Source: Homarus americanus (Eukaryota; Arthropoda; Malacostraca; Decapoda; Nephropidae). Taken from it: a DNA stretch of 64,000 bases. A model generated the notes under the pieces. It was not told the DNA's origin and did not search any database. It worked only from the letters and a program-made list of their open reading frames with translations. Shown one piece after another: positions 1 through 20,941 of this stretch (position 1 is the first letter of the stretch; every line of letters begins with the position of its first letter). Both the position numbers and the translations under genes were made by a program. The DNA lies in the NCBI RefSeq assembly GCF_018991925.1, contig NW_024748870.1, positions 5,930,193-5,994,192 on the forward strand. Reading direction: 5' to 3'.

Positions 1-71
1 AGTTCCTCCAAGTGGGACTCCAGGCAACGTCCTTCACTACCTAGTACGAAGTGGATGATGGTCGTCCCGCC

Positions 72-73
72 AT

Positions 74-104
<31 letters not shown>

Positions 105-108
105 TTTT
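72..108. repeat. (TTTA)n microsatellite
   Basis: About nine copies of the tetranucleotide. Confidence 0.95.
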
Positions 109-1189
109 GCTGTGACGTACGTATCACTCACGATTGTGTCCTTGTTTTAATTCCCGGCTCTGGGTATTCTAGACAATAAAGTTCAGAACAAAGTAACAGA
201 AAACAGACCAACCGCCCGAACTTCTAGAACTCCATAATCATCAATGATTTGCCAGCCAAGCAAGTGTGGTACTGTTTCACCATAGTTGAGGAAACAGTGT
301 ACAAGTTCTGAGAAAGGGATTCCAGCCTGCGATACCCCCTTATCTTACATTCTACCAAGACACTGTTTTGGCTTCATGACTCATGAGCCAAGCTGGTGTG
401 TTTTGTTTTCATTACCGCCTGGGAAATTAGTCTCATTTCTCATGAATACCAATGTTGTTGGTCGTCCCAGGAGGGGCGTGGCGACTGTCTACCACCTCCT
501 CCACAGTGTCAACAGTGGTCAGTGTCGGGCTGGTGATGTGATATTGACGGCAATGAAAGTGATGAAGGCAATCACTACTTCTACTACTACTACTATTACT
601 TTTTTCTTCTTAATATGGCCACCAACCTCCCTTTACAGCCATATCTTTTCCACACATTTTATTACCCAACTATCCTAATACAAAAGTAACTACCTTGCTG
701 AGTTAGTTAAGCCACAGATCTATGCAGCATTCATTGACTGTCGCCTCATAGTCTATGTTTGCGACTGTTGTTGTTTTAGATCTAATATTCAGGTGAAAAC
801 AAACTATTAAAAAAACATGAGATAGGCAGGTCATGGGAGGCGTGAATTGGGTCACTTAATACTCTCTTAAAAAACCCGAAAAAAACGCTATTAAACTCAT
901 TCCCTTGGAGGACGTATCAGAGACAGGGCGCCGGGGCCTTTGGGGGTGTCCTGGTGAGTTGGTTAGGGTTTCGCACACCTGCCCATAACCAAATTACCTC
1001 GTCAGAGTCTCTTATGGCGTTAGAACTTGTGATATCTCGACATCTTCATTCTCTTTATTTTATATTTATGTTTTATTTCCTATTTCAATTTATTAATTAT
1101 TTTCTAGCTGTATTTTTTTCCTCTTTCATTTTTTATCTATTCGTTTGATTTTCTTTCCATTCTTTTGTTTCTCTGTTTATTTCACGTAT
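109..1189. other. No recognisable gene
   Basis: AT-rich non-coding sequence. An open frame of 130 codons at 286-678 (plus) has no recognisable domain and ends in a poly-Thr stretch from an (ACT)n repeat, so I do not call it a gene. Confidence 0.5.
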
Positions 1190-1430
1190 CAGGTAAGGGT
1201 GTGCGAAGGGAGGTGTCAGGGGGTGGGTATCAGAGGGTGAGTGCCAGGGGGAAGTGCCAATGGGAAGGTGTCTGGGGGTAATACCAAGGGGGAGGTGCCA
1301 GGGGTGGTTGCCAGGGTGGAGGTGCCAGATATGAAGAGGTGATCCATCATTAGTTAGAAGGTTGCTCTCTGAGGTGGAGATTATCCCCTCAGGTGTGTCC
1401 CTCTCTCCCTCTCCATTACTCTCACCTCTC
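1190..1430. repeat. Degenerate GGTGCCAGGG-type repeat, related to 29505-29650
   Basis: Repeated GGTGCCAGG-like units are followed by GATCCATCAT and GAGGTGGAGATTATCCCCTC. The same order (AGGTGCCAGG, GATCCATCAC, GAAGTGGATGTTATCACC) occurs near 29560-29640, so both appear to be copies of one interspersed repeat of unknown class. Confidence 0.45.
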
Positions 1431-1621
1431 ACCTCTCACACACTTTCGTTACTCTCACACCTGGACGAACCTGTGTAACATCTCTGGACGAGCCTTTGTG
1501 ACATTTCTAGATGAACCTTTGTAAATAATGACGAAAATAAAAATAAGGGAAGCTAAAGAAAAAATCTGCAGCAAAAAGTATCGATAAATATGGACAAATT
1601 AATGTGATCTCTTAATTGCTG

Positions 1622-2020
1622 GAAATAATAACGACTACCACCACACAGCTGAGACAACACGACTACCACTACCTGCAAGTTGAGACAAGATGACGACCAC
1701 TACTACAAGCTGAGACAAGATGACGACCACTACTACAAGTTGAGACTAGATGACGACCATTACTATAAGCTGAGACAAGATGACGACCACTACTTAAAGC
1801 TGAGACAAGATGACGACCACCACCACACAGCTGAGGCAAGACGACGATGACGATGACGATGACGACGACGATGACTACGACGACCACCACCACCAGCTGA
1901 GACAACACGACTACCACCACCACAAGCTGAGGAAACACGACCACCACCTCCCCAAGCAGATACAAGACGACTACCACCACAAGCTGAGACACCACCACCA
2001 CCACCACCACCACCACCAGC
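1622..2020. repeat. 30-bp minisatellite merging into GAC and CAC triplets
   Basis: The unit is close to CTGAGACAAGATGACGACCA plus CTACTACAAG, repeated about five times, then (GAY)n and (CAC)n runs. Open frames on both strands here encode only poly-Asp, poly-His or poly-Val and are artefacts. Confidence 0.85.
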
Positions 2021-2082
2021 AGCAGCACAGAAGGAGGCGCAGCAGAAGGGTTCGCTCAACCTAGTGATATATAACACTGTGT

Positions 2083-2108
2083 TCTGTACTCTCTCTCTCT
2101 CTCTCTCA
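2083..2108. repeat. (CT)n microsatellite
   Basis: Thirteen CT repeats just after the triplet array. Confidence 0.9.
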
Positions 2109-3188
2109 TTAATTATATCCTGCATGACTCATGTGGGGAGTTTCTTAACACTCTCAACAAGGTCTTATATCACTCCATATAACACCACAGTATTTGGTAT
2201 ATATATTTTCACCTTTATATCTTTGGATATATCTCGTATATGAAGGTTTTCTATAGTATATGCAAATGATGTGATTATTTATTTTATTTAACAAAACTCA
2301 AATATGGTCACATAGAGAGTTGAATATTTTTTCCCGTGACCATATATAAATTTTTGCTATGTCTGTCATCGGTGGATAATGATTCATACATACAGGTCTT
2401 CCACAGTATATGGAAATGAAGTTAATTTTTTCGTTTTTATTCGACTATAAAACATCACATTTCGTTGCATATGGGAATGGAATGCCTTACTGTATACGAG
2501 TCTTTGTTGTGTGTGTTTGACTGTTGGGTAATGGATGGTGTGTAGCAGTCATGTATGAGATGTACAGTATTAGTGCTCGGTTGTTTTATCTTTTCGAGAT
2601 ATATTAGATTTTTTAAGCTTTTCTCCAATTTTTTCCCATTGTTTACGTTTTTTTTACCTTTTGTCTATTTTTACTTTTTGGTTCGTTTTATTTATTTTTT
2701 TTACTTTTTTCCGTTTTTACTTTTTCCTATTTCTTTTTACCATTTGTCAATTTTTTTTTACCTTATTGTCGGTTTCTTTCTTTCTTTCTTCATTTATTTA
2801 TTTTTGTTCATATTTTTTCATGACTGCGGGAGGTCTGTTTAACGACACGTCAGGCCAGGTCATAAATTTCACCACAAATATTTACATTCTGTTTTAGCTA
2901 TGTGAGGTCATAAATTTGTCAGCATTTCTTTCCATATATATCTGGTATTTATTTAATTTTTAAGTAATGCAATACCCGGTCCACATTGTCACACCTACTG
3001 TTAACATATTCGCGTAAAAACATAAATCGTTACATATGAGAGGACTCTTTTTTTGACAATTCAGTAATTTTTATTTTTTGGGGGGTTGTGTTTTTTAAAT
3101 TATTGATGAGGGTTATCCAAATAAACTATATGTTCCTTTATCTTATTACTGCTAAAAAAAACTCATTATTACTCATTACATGCAAAAG

Positions 3189-3191
<3 letters not shown>
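2109..3191. other. AT-rich stretch without a recognisable gene
   Basis: T-rich plus-strand sequence, with poly-T and TTTC runs at 2590-2830. The short Phe-rich open frames at 2555-2897 result from poly-T and show no domain. Confidence 0.5.
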
Positions 3192-3273
<82 letters not shown>

Positions 3274-3278
3274 TATAA
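3192..3278. repeat. (AT)n microsatellite
   Basis: About 43 AT repeats on the left side of a SINE-like unit. Confidence 0.95.
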
Positions 3279-3279
3279 T

Positions 3280-3391
3280 TATCAACACCTCACCCCGCCA
3301 GGATTCGAACATCTTCAGAGGCAACTGTTTCCCTTTTCCCGTGTGATCTTACCAAGACTTATCTTATCCACGTTTTCATTGTGGATCTACA
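3280..3391 (-). mobile_element. tRNA-derived SINE-like fragment
   Basis: On the minus strand it contains GTTCGAATCCTGGCGGGG, a close match to a Pol III B box followed by a T-stem-like sequence. It sits between two (AT)n tracts. No convincing A box is visible, so this may be a truncated head or tail of a SINE. Confidence 0.4.

Positions 3392-4253
<862 letters not shown>

Positions 4254-4286
<33 letters not shown>
4254..4286. repeat. (AT)n microsatellite right of the LTR
   Basis: It continues the (AT)n tract found on the left of the LTR, as expected if the element inserted into one AT array. Confidence 0.85.
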
Positions 4287-4289
<3 letters not shown>

Positions 4290-4325
4290 TTTTTCCATAA
4301 CACATATTACTTTTTTTGTTCGTTC

Positions 4326-4495
4326 ACCTTGTGTTAGATCAAGGCACCTTCACCTAGAGTTAGATAAAGCCACCTTCACCTAGTGTTAGATTAAGTCACC
4401 TTCACCTAGTGTTAGATTAAGTCACCTTCACCTGGTGTTAGATTAAGTCACCTTCACCTAGTGTTAGATTAAGTCAACTTCACCTGGTGTGACCA
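4326..4495. repeat. 26-bp minisatellite
   Basis: About six copies of GTTAGATTAAGTCACCTTCA plus CCTAGT with few changes. Confidence 0.9.
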
Positions 4496-4537
4496 GAGAA
4501 GGCGTGGGAGGTGGTAGGGCGGCCATTGTCATCACTA

Positions 4538-4917
4538 ATACTTTGCTGTCACTCAGAGTCGAGTGTGACGATCATCCAGCTATGATACAATTATGAGTTA
4601 TTAAGGATGTCACCTACAGTAGGTTGGTGAGTTTTGAGGTGACTAAAGAGGCCGATACGGGATCCGCAGAGTCGTTCACAGATGTTGCACATGTGGAGGG
4701 CTCCATCTAGTGCGGGAGGGGCGGCAGCAGCGTCTTTCCGACGTTGGCACTTGTCTGCCTCGGTTTGCAGTCTGGCTAATTCGAAAGTATTGACACCTTC
4801 CCGTGTGGTGCTCCACCAAGCGTTACGGTGTGGAGTAATCGTCTCCCAGGTGAGGGGGACGATTTGACACTTTTTCAGGTTTGTCTTAAGACTATCCTTA
4901 TACCTTTTCATTTGCCT
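4538..4917 (-). pseudogene. LINE 3' fragment with C-terminal zinc-finger remnant
   Basis: The minus-strand frame (4911-4591) has LLKTNLKKC-like residues, a WW..TREG motif and a C-terminal C2H2-like unit CNICERLCGSRIGLFSHLKTH. The same sequence closes the larger LINE at 16528-18578, so this is a 5'-truncated copy of that family, not a host zinc-finger gene. Its 3' end (ACTTTGCTGTCAC on the plus strand) coincides with that of the larger copy. Confidence 0.75.
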
Positions 4918-4953
4918 GTGTGAATCAATTCATACTCATTAAACTTAACTTTT

Positions 4954-5004
<51 letters not shown>
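4954..5004. repeat. (CA)n microsatellite
   Basis: About 25 CA repeats. Confidence 0.95.
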
Positions 5005-5007
<3 letters not shown>

Positions 5008-5380
5008 TGGTTCTTCTACTGGTTGGTTCAGGTACAATAAAACACAACAAAGTCATGCATATTTTTATATTTAAACCATAAAATATAGTCCATGACAACA
5101 TTCGATGAATCTGGGGAGGGGGGATACCAGTCCGAGATCAGAGATCAGACACCAGCGGTGTCAACACTCAGGCTGTCCTAAGCCTCACTACCCAGAGGAA
5201 GATGCAATAATCAATTAATTTCTTGTAGTGTTGACATTAATATAAATACAGTGTCTTGTGTACACTAACATATTCACTTACAGTACATGCATGAAATACA
5301 ATATTAAATTTCCTACTATCTTATTTAGAAAAAAATTAATTATTGTGAATTCTCTTAAGTAAAGACTTTGGTGTGTGTGT
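5005..5380. other. No recognisable gene
   Basis: Unclassified AT-rich sequence between microsatellites. Confidence 0.4.
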
Positions 5381-5395
5381 ATATATATATATGTA

Positions 5396-5472
<77 letters not shown>
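5381..5472. repeat. (AT)n microsatellite
   Basis: A long AT run that abuts the left end of the fold-back element at 5477. Confidence 0.95.
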
Positions 5473-5476
<4 letters not shown>

Positions 5477-5478
<2 letters not shown>

Positions 5479-5928
5479 GGGAGTTTAGGAAATACTCTTT
5501 ATAATTCTGGGTTGTATTCCTGAGACATGCATAAGGATAAATGACTTCACGACCACAGTGTCAATACCCTATAGTTTGAGAGTTATAACACAAAATTGGG
5601 GACGGGAGGACTGCAACAAATCTCTGGACATAAAACATAAACTATCAAATCCTATATAAATTAAGTGGTGACATTTAAGAAGACGGCGGGAACTTTGAAC
5701 ATTTACTGTAAAATCAACATCAGATTGCATATGTAGATAAATATTGTACGAGCAACACTGAATATATCATTTATACTCCGTAGATTTGACCACATTCCCA
5801 CCCAAACTATCATGTGTTTTAACTTTCAAACTATGGGGTATTGACACTATGGTTGTGAAGTCATTTATCCTTATGTATGTCTCATGAATACAACCCAGAA
5901 TTATTAAGAGTATTTCCCAAACTTCCTG
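5477..5928. mobile_element. 452-bp MITE-like element with ~116-bp terminal inverted repeats
   Basis: Left arm 5477-5592 (starting CAGGGAGTTTAGGAAATACT) and right arm 5813-5928 (whose complement starts CAGGAAGTTTGGGAAATACT) match by eye at around 85-90%. Both share ATAAGGATAAATGACTTCAC internally. A TA lies directly right of the element; the left flank is CA within a degenerate AT repeat. The 220-bp centre has no transposase, so it would be non-autonomous. Confidence 0.72.
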
Positions 5929-6754
5929 TATAATTATAACACTGAACACACGGGGACGGCCTCAGGAGCTTGCACATGAGATTGGCACATACACACACAC
6001 ACACACACACACATCTGCATTTTTTGCAGGTGTTGAGACAGCTCGTTGGGTGACCAGCCAGGGTATCTAGATTAGAAGATTTAGCTGGAGAGAGAGAGAG
6101 AGAGGGAACACTAAACAGCTTTACCCGGTAACAACACGGCTCATTACAATTGATTAAGTACACAACATGTCTCAGAGGAGTGCAATACCTCATGCGAATA
6201 GCCATATATACGTATGTATACATATATATGTATATTAGAACATAAAACAGATATACGTATTATGCTAGACATATATACATGGAGAGAAGAGGATTCAAAT
6301 AATAAAACAATTTATATATAACAATATAGCATAAAAGTCATTTTGTGACAGTGACGCGGGTATAAAGATATGTAGGTTAGACATGTATGAAAAACAAGAG
6401 AAGAAAGAGATGAGGAATGAGAGGAGGAGCTGTATGTGAGCTGTTCCTTGTGAGTATACGGTGTACAGGTGTGTCGCTCATAGCACCTATAATAGAGTCA
6501 GTTCAGAGTACAAAGGTGTCAGGTAGGTGAGTAGTTTTACACGTGTTTGTGAGGAGTTCAGTCAGGTGGTTTGCTGTTCCCCGCTGTGAGGTGTTACAGG
6601 GTAGTTAGTCTTTGGTGTGTAGTGTCATAAATATTTCCATCTGTCCGGTTGATGCTGTTACTGGCCCGTGTGACGCGTTAAGGACAGGTCACAGGTGTTC
6701 CCGTTCCAGTGTCAGGCTTCTCATGTCCATTGTAGCACTGACTGTACACATGTG
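5929..6754. other. No recognisable gene
   Basis: It holds a (CA)n run at 5990-6012 and a short (GA)n run near 6090-6105; the rest is unclassified. Open frames at 5882-6223 and 6612-6947 are repeat-driven. Confidence 0.4.
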
Positions 6755-6935
6755 TCTGGCCACACCCAATGCAACTTTGACCACACCCACTGCCATACTA
6801 GTCACATCCATTGCAACTCTGGCAACGTCCATTGCAAGTTTTGGCCAAGTCCACTGCAACATTGGCCACACCCACTGCAATATTTGCCGTGTTCTCTACA
6901 CCACTGGTTACATTAACAACAATGGCCACACTCAC
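6755..6935. repeat. ~24-bp degenerate minisatellite
   Basis: About seven units resemble GGCCACACCCACTGCAACTT with a few bases of variable spacer. Confidence 0.8.
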
Positions 6936-7605
6936 TCCTTGAGTTAACTGTACACTTGGCCTCTAAATCACAATCACTTTGAGTGGAATGTCAGGAGATA
7001 ATTAATTCTAGGAGTCATTAAAGCTTCTTTGTTATCTATATAGACTAATCTGGAATCATTTATAGTTTTGTTAGGAGGTAACGAGTCACAGGTCTTGATC
7101 CCATCCTGAGGTCTTGGGGTGAGGTGCGTCTGTAGAGGTTTATGTTACGTCTTCTATGAGTCGAGGGTTATGACGGACTCTACGACCAAATAAGGCGGGG
7201 CGATTATTTTCTGCCTTGCCAGTGTTAACAACTCCCAGTAATATCATTTTGTTTATATATGATATCTTGGGTTAAATCAAATTAGGATAAGTAAAGTCGC
7301 GTGGTATTTGAACCTCCACGAAATTTTTCCAAGGGTTATAATTAACTTAACCCCATATCAAATTAGATTACGTGAGGTAGGGTGACTCTGGATTGTATTT
7401 GTTAAGACAGTCTTTCAAGTAATCCATTTTTGGACCTCCTAAACTGCCGCCAGACCCGCCAAGGCCGCCATCTTTCATCTTGATAATCTTACAAGACGTG
7501 CAAATCACAAGCACCAATACTGTCACCGGCACTGGCGTGGAACAACGATGGCAGCCGACTACAGCTGGTGGGCGTCTCTCCAGCGTGGTCGGGGCCACCT
7601 GACCA
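6936..7605. other. 3' flank of the GPCR gene
   Basis: It probably contains the 3' untranslated region of the receptor (minus strand). I did not find a clear AATAAA on the minus strand close to the stop codon. A 76-codon open frame at 7598-7368 shows no domain. Confidence 0.4.
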
Positions 7606-16333
<8,728 letters not shown>

Positions 16334-16527
16334 GGTCTGTTGGGGAGAGGGAAGGAGGTGTGTGTAAACAAATGCGTATATTGGGGTAAGGTTGACAGAT
16401 ATTCGTTCCGAAAGACGGATAGGCGACTTTCTACCCCAACTCATTCTCTCTCTCAGTCTTATTTTCTCTCTCTCTTGTCTCTCCCTATCTCCCTTTTTCT
16501 TACTCACTCACTCACTCACTCACTTAC
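16334..16527. other. 5' flank of the GPCR start codon
   Basis: It contains a CT-rich stretch and (CTCA)n at 16500-16522. It may hold 5' untranslated sequence; no splice acceptor or promoter could be fixed. Confidence 0.35.
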
Positions 16528-18578
16528 ACTACTACTACTACTACTTTGCTGTCACTCGGAATCGAGTATGACGACCATCCAGCTATGATACAATGATATT
16601 AGTTATTAAGGATGTCTGTCACCTTCGTTGGTGCGCTCTGGGGTGACTAAAGAGGCCGATACGGGACTGGCAGGGTCGTTCACAGATGTTGCACAGGTGG
16701 AGGGCTACACCTAGTGCGGGAGGGGCGGCAGCAGCGTCTTTTCGGCGTTGGCGCTTGTCTGTCTCGGTTGGCAGTCGGGCTAATTCGATAGTATTGACAC
16801 CTTCTCGTGTGGTGATCCTCCAAGTGTTACGGTGTGGAGTGATCGTTCCCAGGTGAGGGGGGACTATTTGCCATTTTTTCAGGTTTGTCTAAAGACTATC
16901 CTTATACCTTTTTAGTTGCCCGCCAGCGTTACGTTTACTATTTGTTAGGTGACTGTAAAGTAGCTACTTTGGCAGTCTACTCTCTTCCATGCGGGTAACA
17001 AGGCCAGTCCAATGTTCATAGGTAATAGTAGCCTCGATGTTCCTACAGTTGGTGTCAGCGAGACTGGCATTTGTTCTCTTGTCTTCCCAGCGAACTTGGA
17101 GGATGGAACGTAGACTACGTTGGTGAAAGTTTTCAAGTGCCTTGAGGTGCCTCTTGTATGTGACCCATGTCTCACTGCCGTATAACAGGGTGGGAAGGAC
17201 CACTGTTCTATACAAGTGCAACTTTGCAGATAATTTCAGCTCCCTACAGCTGAACACACGGGTACGGAGTCTGCCAAAGACTTGAGATGCACATTTGATC
17301 CGATGTTGAATCTCTTCATCAATATCCGCGTTGGTGGACAAGTGGGAGCCGAGATACTGAAAGGCCAAAAAGTGCATACGCTTCTGCGTAAGTGTTCAGG
17401 ATCTCGTGTAAGTCGTGTTCAGTGTGAGCGACAAAGGTGAGGTAGTCTGCATACTGAAGTTCAGTAATGGAAGCTGCTGACACCTTTGTTCCTGTCTGCA
17501 GTCGTCTTATGTTGAAAAGACCCTTCATTCGGTACTGAATGTCCACCTCGCCGACTAAATTGGCACTGGTACTAGTAAGGAAGGCAGCCAAGAAAATGGA
17601 AACGAGAGTTGGAGCTAGTACACATCCTTGTTTTACCTCCGTTTGGATGGGGAAGACCGCAAACAGGGTGCCATTGTGCAGGACACTGCCGTTCATGCCA
17701 TCGTGGAGTTGCCTCATAATGGCAATGAATTTTGGTGGTGCAGCCAAAACGGCTGAGGGTCCGCCAGAGGCTTCCCTGTTGACCAAGTCCAAAGCCTTGG
17801 TTAGGTCGATGAAAGCCATGTACAGGTCACGACGCTGTTCTCGGTACCTTTCCTGTATCTGGCGGGCAGCAAAGATCATGTCAGTGGTGCCACGTGATGG
17901 TCTAAAGCCACATTGAGATTTTGGCAGGAAGTTTTTCGCTACGGACAGCAACAAGATCCCACGGTAGTTGCCACAGACTGACCGGTCTCCCGTGTTCTTA
18001 TAAATATTAACGACGGAGGCGTCTTTGAGAGCGTGTGTGATTTCCTCCTTTTCCCATGTATTCTCCAGGAGAGAGTGGAGACGGCAGGTAAGTAGAGGTC
18101 CTCCTATTTTATACACCTCGGCTGCGATTCCATCAGGCCCTGAGGCTTTGTTAATTTTCATCTGTTTGATGGCAGTAGCTACCTCATCCAGGGATGGAGG
18201 TTAGCTGAGATGGGTCAGCTCTGGATGCTGAGGGACCTGCTGGGTGTCCTCCTCGGTGTTACGGTTGAGCAGCGAATGGTAGTGCTCTTTCCAGCACTGA
18301 AGGATGCCTTCTTCGTCTTTAATTGCGGAGTTACCGTCAGATGAGCAAGTTTTAGCGTTTCACATGCTTTATTTTTAAACCAGTCGTTCTTTAGTTTGCG
18401 AAGTTCGCGCTGAGCCGCCGCATTCTTCTTGCGGAAGGTATCAGCTTTGGTCCGAGACTGAGAGTTGTTCAGCCAGTCAGTTAAAGCAGCACGTTTATCA
18501 TCGATGAGTATATTGATTTCAGGGTTATTTTCATAAATCCAGTCCTGGTGTATTCTTTCGATCTGGCCCAGGGTCTCA
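16528..18578 (-). pseudogene. Decayed LINE with RT and C-terminal zinc finger; active site mutated
   Basis: Minus-strand fragments in order: a linker (18570-18215; QDWIYENNPEINILIDDKRA), the RT (18161-17319; NKASGPDGIAAEVYK, GFRPSRGTTDMIFAARQI, MAFIDLTKALDLVN, KQGCVLAPTLVSIF), the thumb and C-terminal part (17377-16964; YLGSHLSTNADIDEEIQHRI, LLYGSETW) and a zinc-finger tail (to about 16600). The catalytic motif reads YADY at 17453-17442 where YADD is required, and frames shift near 18200 and 17370. It ends in a (GTA)n-type tail at 16541-16528 and is cut at a (CA)n tract on the 5' side. It is dead and resembles RTE/R4-like LINEs (clade from memory). The nearby GPCR start is 195 bases downstream. 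Confidence 0.85.
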
Positions 18579-18602
18579 CACACACACACACACACACACA
18601 CT
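18579..18602. repeat. (CA)n at the LINE 5' junction
   Basis: Twelve CA repeats exactly where LINE similarity stops. Confidence 0.9.
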
Positions 18603-18984
18603 ATATCGCCCTTCTTACGTGTATGCCTCATCGTTCACAAACAATAAGGTTATTATGTCTGGAGGCTGGCAGGTAAGTGGTTGTGTCATAGTCTCCTCTC
18701 TCCTGGGGGACCCGAGGCCCTATAGGGTGACTGAGGAAGAACGTGTTGAGATACCCAGAGAAGAATGTCCCTAGAGAAGAAGTTATTTAGAAAGAAATGT
18801 CTTAAATTAGTCAGAGAAGAAGTACCCCAAAAAATAAAAGGGAAAAAGGAACGTATTGAAGTACCCAGAGACAAGGACTTTTAATTAAGGTGAAGTAAAG
18901 TTGGTCCCACAAAGACAGTGTGGACGTAGGACACTTTATAGTGAGCCGCAGGTAGAGGAGGAGACAGGGTGGCCGGTACTGCAC
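18603..18984. other. No recognisable gene
   Basis: Unclassified; it contains GAGAAGAA-rich spaced motifs at 18740-18830. Confidence 0.4.
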
Positions 18985-19110
18985 TCGACCACCTTCACCT
19001 CCCCAACTGTATAACAAGGCATCCCCATTTCACTGTTAAGGATGCCCCATGTTCGACCCATCGACCTTTAGGGCAGGAAATAACTGCTCTATCCACTCTG
19101 GCATTTCCTT
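18985..19110 (-). mobile_element. tRNA-like SINE fragment
   Basis: The minus strand reads GCCAGAGTGGATAGAGCAG (D-arm-like) followed about 30 bases later by GATGGGTCGAACATGGG (T-arm-like B box). This fits a tRNA-derived head, but cloverleaf pairing is imperfect and no tail was seen. Confidence 0.4.
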
Positions 19111-19189
19111 CATAAGTTCCCGATAACAAGACTCAATTCACAAAATGTTTGTTTTTTATAACAAGATTTTCCAAGTTTCAAAGAAAAAC

Positions 19190-19400
19190 GATTTTCAATG
19201 AAACTTCAGCGTATCGTCGACGGTTGGGGAGGGAAGGTGATGAAGGGAGGGAAGGGAGGGAGGGAGGGAGCAAGGAAGGGAGAGAACGAAGGAGGGAGAG
19301 AAGGATGAAGTGAGTGAGTGAGTGAGTGAGTGGATGAATGAGTAAGTTAGGGTGGGAGAGTGTAAGTGAGGAAGGGAGGGGTGAATGGAGGGAGGGACAA
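19190..19400. repeat. GGGA/GTGA purine-rich simple repeat
   Basis: (GGGA)n at about 19245-19270 and (GTGA)n at 19311-19332. Confidence 0.8.
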
Positions 19401-19564
19401 GAATTTAGACATTGTATACTGAACCTCCTACAGCTGGCAAGAGGCCTTCGTCTGGTCCACCCACGTCGTGTTGTTCCAAATATATTCAGGGGTCGCCGCC
19501 TCACCACCCGACCAGGGACGCTTGTATAAGATTCTCCTATAACCTTCAGTGTTGTTTTATTTGG

Positions 19565-19700
19565 TGTAGCGGAGGTGGCGGTGGGAGGTGGAGGGGAGGT
19601 AGAGGGAGGTGGAGGGGAGGTAGAGGGAGGTGTAGCGGAGGTAGAGGGATGTGGAGGGAGGCGGTGGGAGGTGGAGGGAGTCGGTGAAGGGAGGTGAAAG
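19565..19700. repeat. GGAGGT-rich degenerate repeat
   Basis: About a dozen units like GGAGGTAGAGGGAGGTG. Confidence 0.85.
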
Positions 19701-19800
19701 GAAACGGAGACATTTTCGAGTTTAGAATGTATATGAATTTACATGTTGTCTCAGGAATCGAATAGGAATGTTTGTTTTTTATCGAGGTAGTTCAGAGTGA

Positions 19801-19802
19801 TA

Positions 19803-19861
<59 letters not shown>

Positions 19862-19885
19862 ATCGTAGTAGTAGTCGTAGTAGTA
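19801..19885. repeat. (GTA)n microsatellite
   Basis: About 27 GTA triplets with a few interruptions; a shorter (GTA)n follows at 19933-19965. Confidence 0.93.
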
Positions 19886-20015
19886 TAAGGTGTGGCTATT
19901 GGGGGAGGCTGGAGGCCACGTTTAAAAAAAAAAGTAGTCGTAGTAGTAGTAGTAGTAGTAGTATAAGAACAACAATAACAACAATTACTACTACTGCTAT
20001 AAATTTTACTGCTAC

Positions 20016-20020
<5 letters not shown>

Positions 20021-20071
<51 letters not shown>
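20021..20071. repeat. (GA)n microsatellite
   Basis: About 25 GA repeats. Confidence 0.93.
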
Positions 20072-20073
<2 letters not shown>

Positions 20074-20703
20074 AAGATTACTTCAGAGGGATCCAATGCC
20101 ACAAAGACTTCATATTAGCGTCCTGAAAAAGAGAGGATCTCAGAGTAGGAAGAGGATCAGGGTGGATTACGATAACCTTTGATGGCGTCAACAATGGTGG
20201 AGAGAGTTGGATTATTTAGAGAACTTACTGTGTTGTTGATCAGCATGTGAATATATTATTTCGTTTTATTTGTTTTGATTGTGTGTCTGGTTTTGTCTGT
20301 TTCTGCCTTATTTAATCTGTTTCTCAGTCGTTTTTTTTCCTATTTTTCTTGTTTCTGTTAACAGTCAAGACAACAGTAAACGGGTCGTTTCCTTTGCTTC
20401 TGTTAACAGACTACAGTATGATAACTTATGTGCCATTATTAACCTATCGTATGAGGTCTCTGTTATTGCTGTTAACAAACGGCGCCGGGCCTCTACAGCT
20501 ACCGTTAAAAGACAGAATAACAGTATGGAATGTATGTTGCCATTTCCACCAGACAACCACTAGTGTGGAATCACTCATTACCAGTTAGTAGAGGCGTCCG
20601 TGGCCACTGTTCCTGCACGGACAAACAATGAGCACAGCCACACTCAACACACTAGTGCTATTGACTCAATTATTGTCAAGTCTCTCACTAAACACAGCCG
20701 TTG
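20072..20703. other. No recognisable gene
   Basis: It includes several spaced TGTTAACA(G/A) motifs between 20355 and 20475. The short open frames at 20279-20588 overlap on both strands and show no domain. Confidence 0.4.
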
Positions 20704-20840
20704 TGTGTGTGTGTGTGTGTGGTGTGTGTGTGTGTGTGGTGTGTGTGTGTGTGGTGTGTGTGTGTGTTTTTGTGTGTGTGTGTGTGTGTGTGAGTGTGTG
20801 TGTGTGTGTGTGTTTTTGTGTGTGCGTGTGTGTGTGTTCA
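20704..20840. repeat. (GT)n microsatellite
   Basis: Interrupted GT repeats over about 140 bases. Confidence 0.95.
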
Positions 20841-20941
20841 CCTCAAAATGTGAAAATAAAAATTCTAGTTTATAATATGTAAATTTGGTTTCGCCTGGGA
20901 ATACGTAAAAGAGAAGACTGTTATTATATTTACGGTCAGCG

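Noticed and set aside
4591..4911. Possible C2H2 zinc-finger host gene
   Set aside because: The same sequence forms the C-terminus of the LINE at 16528-18578, so it is a LINE fragment.
7368..7598. Additional GPCR coding exon after 7606
   Set aside because: Exon 5 ends in an in-frame stop after a normal helix-8-like tail; this frame has no receptor features.
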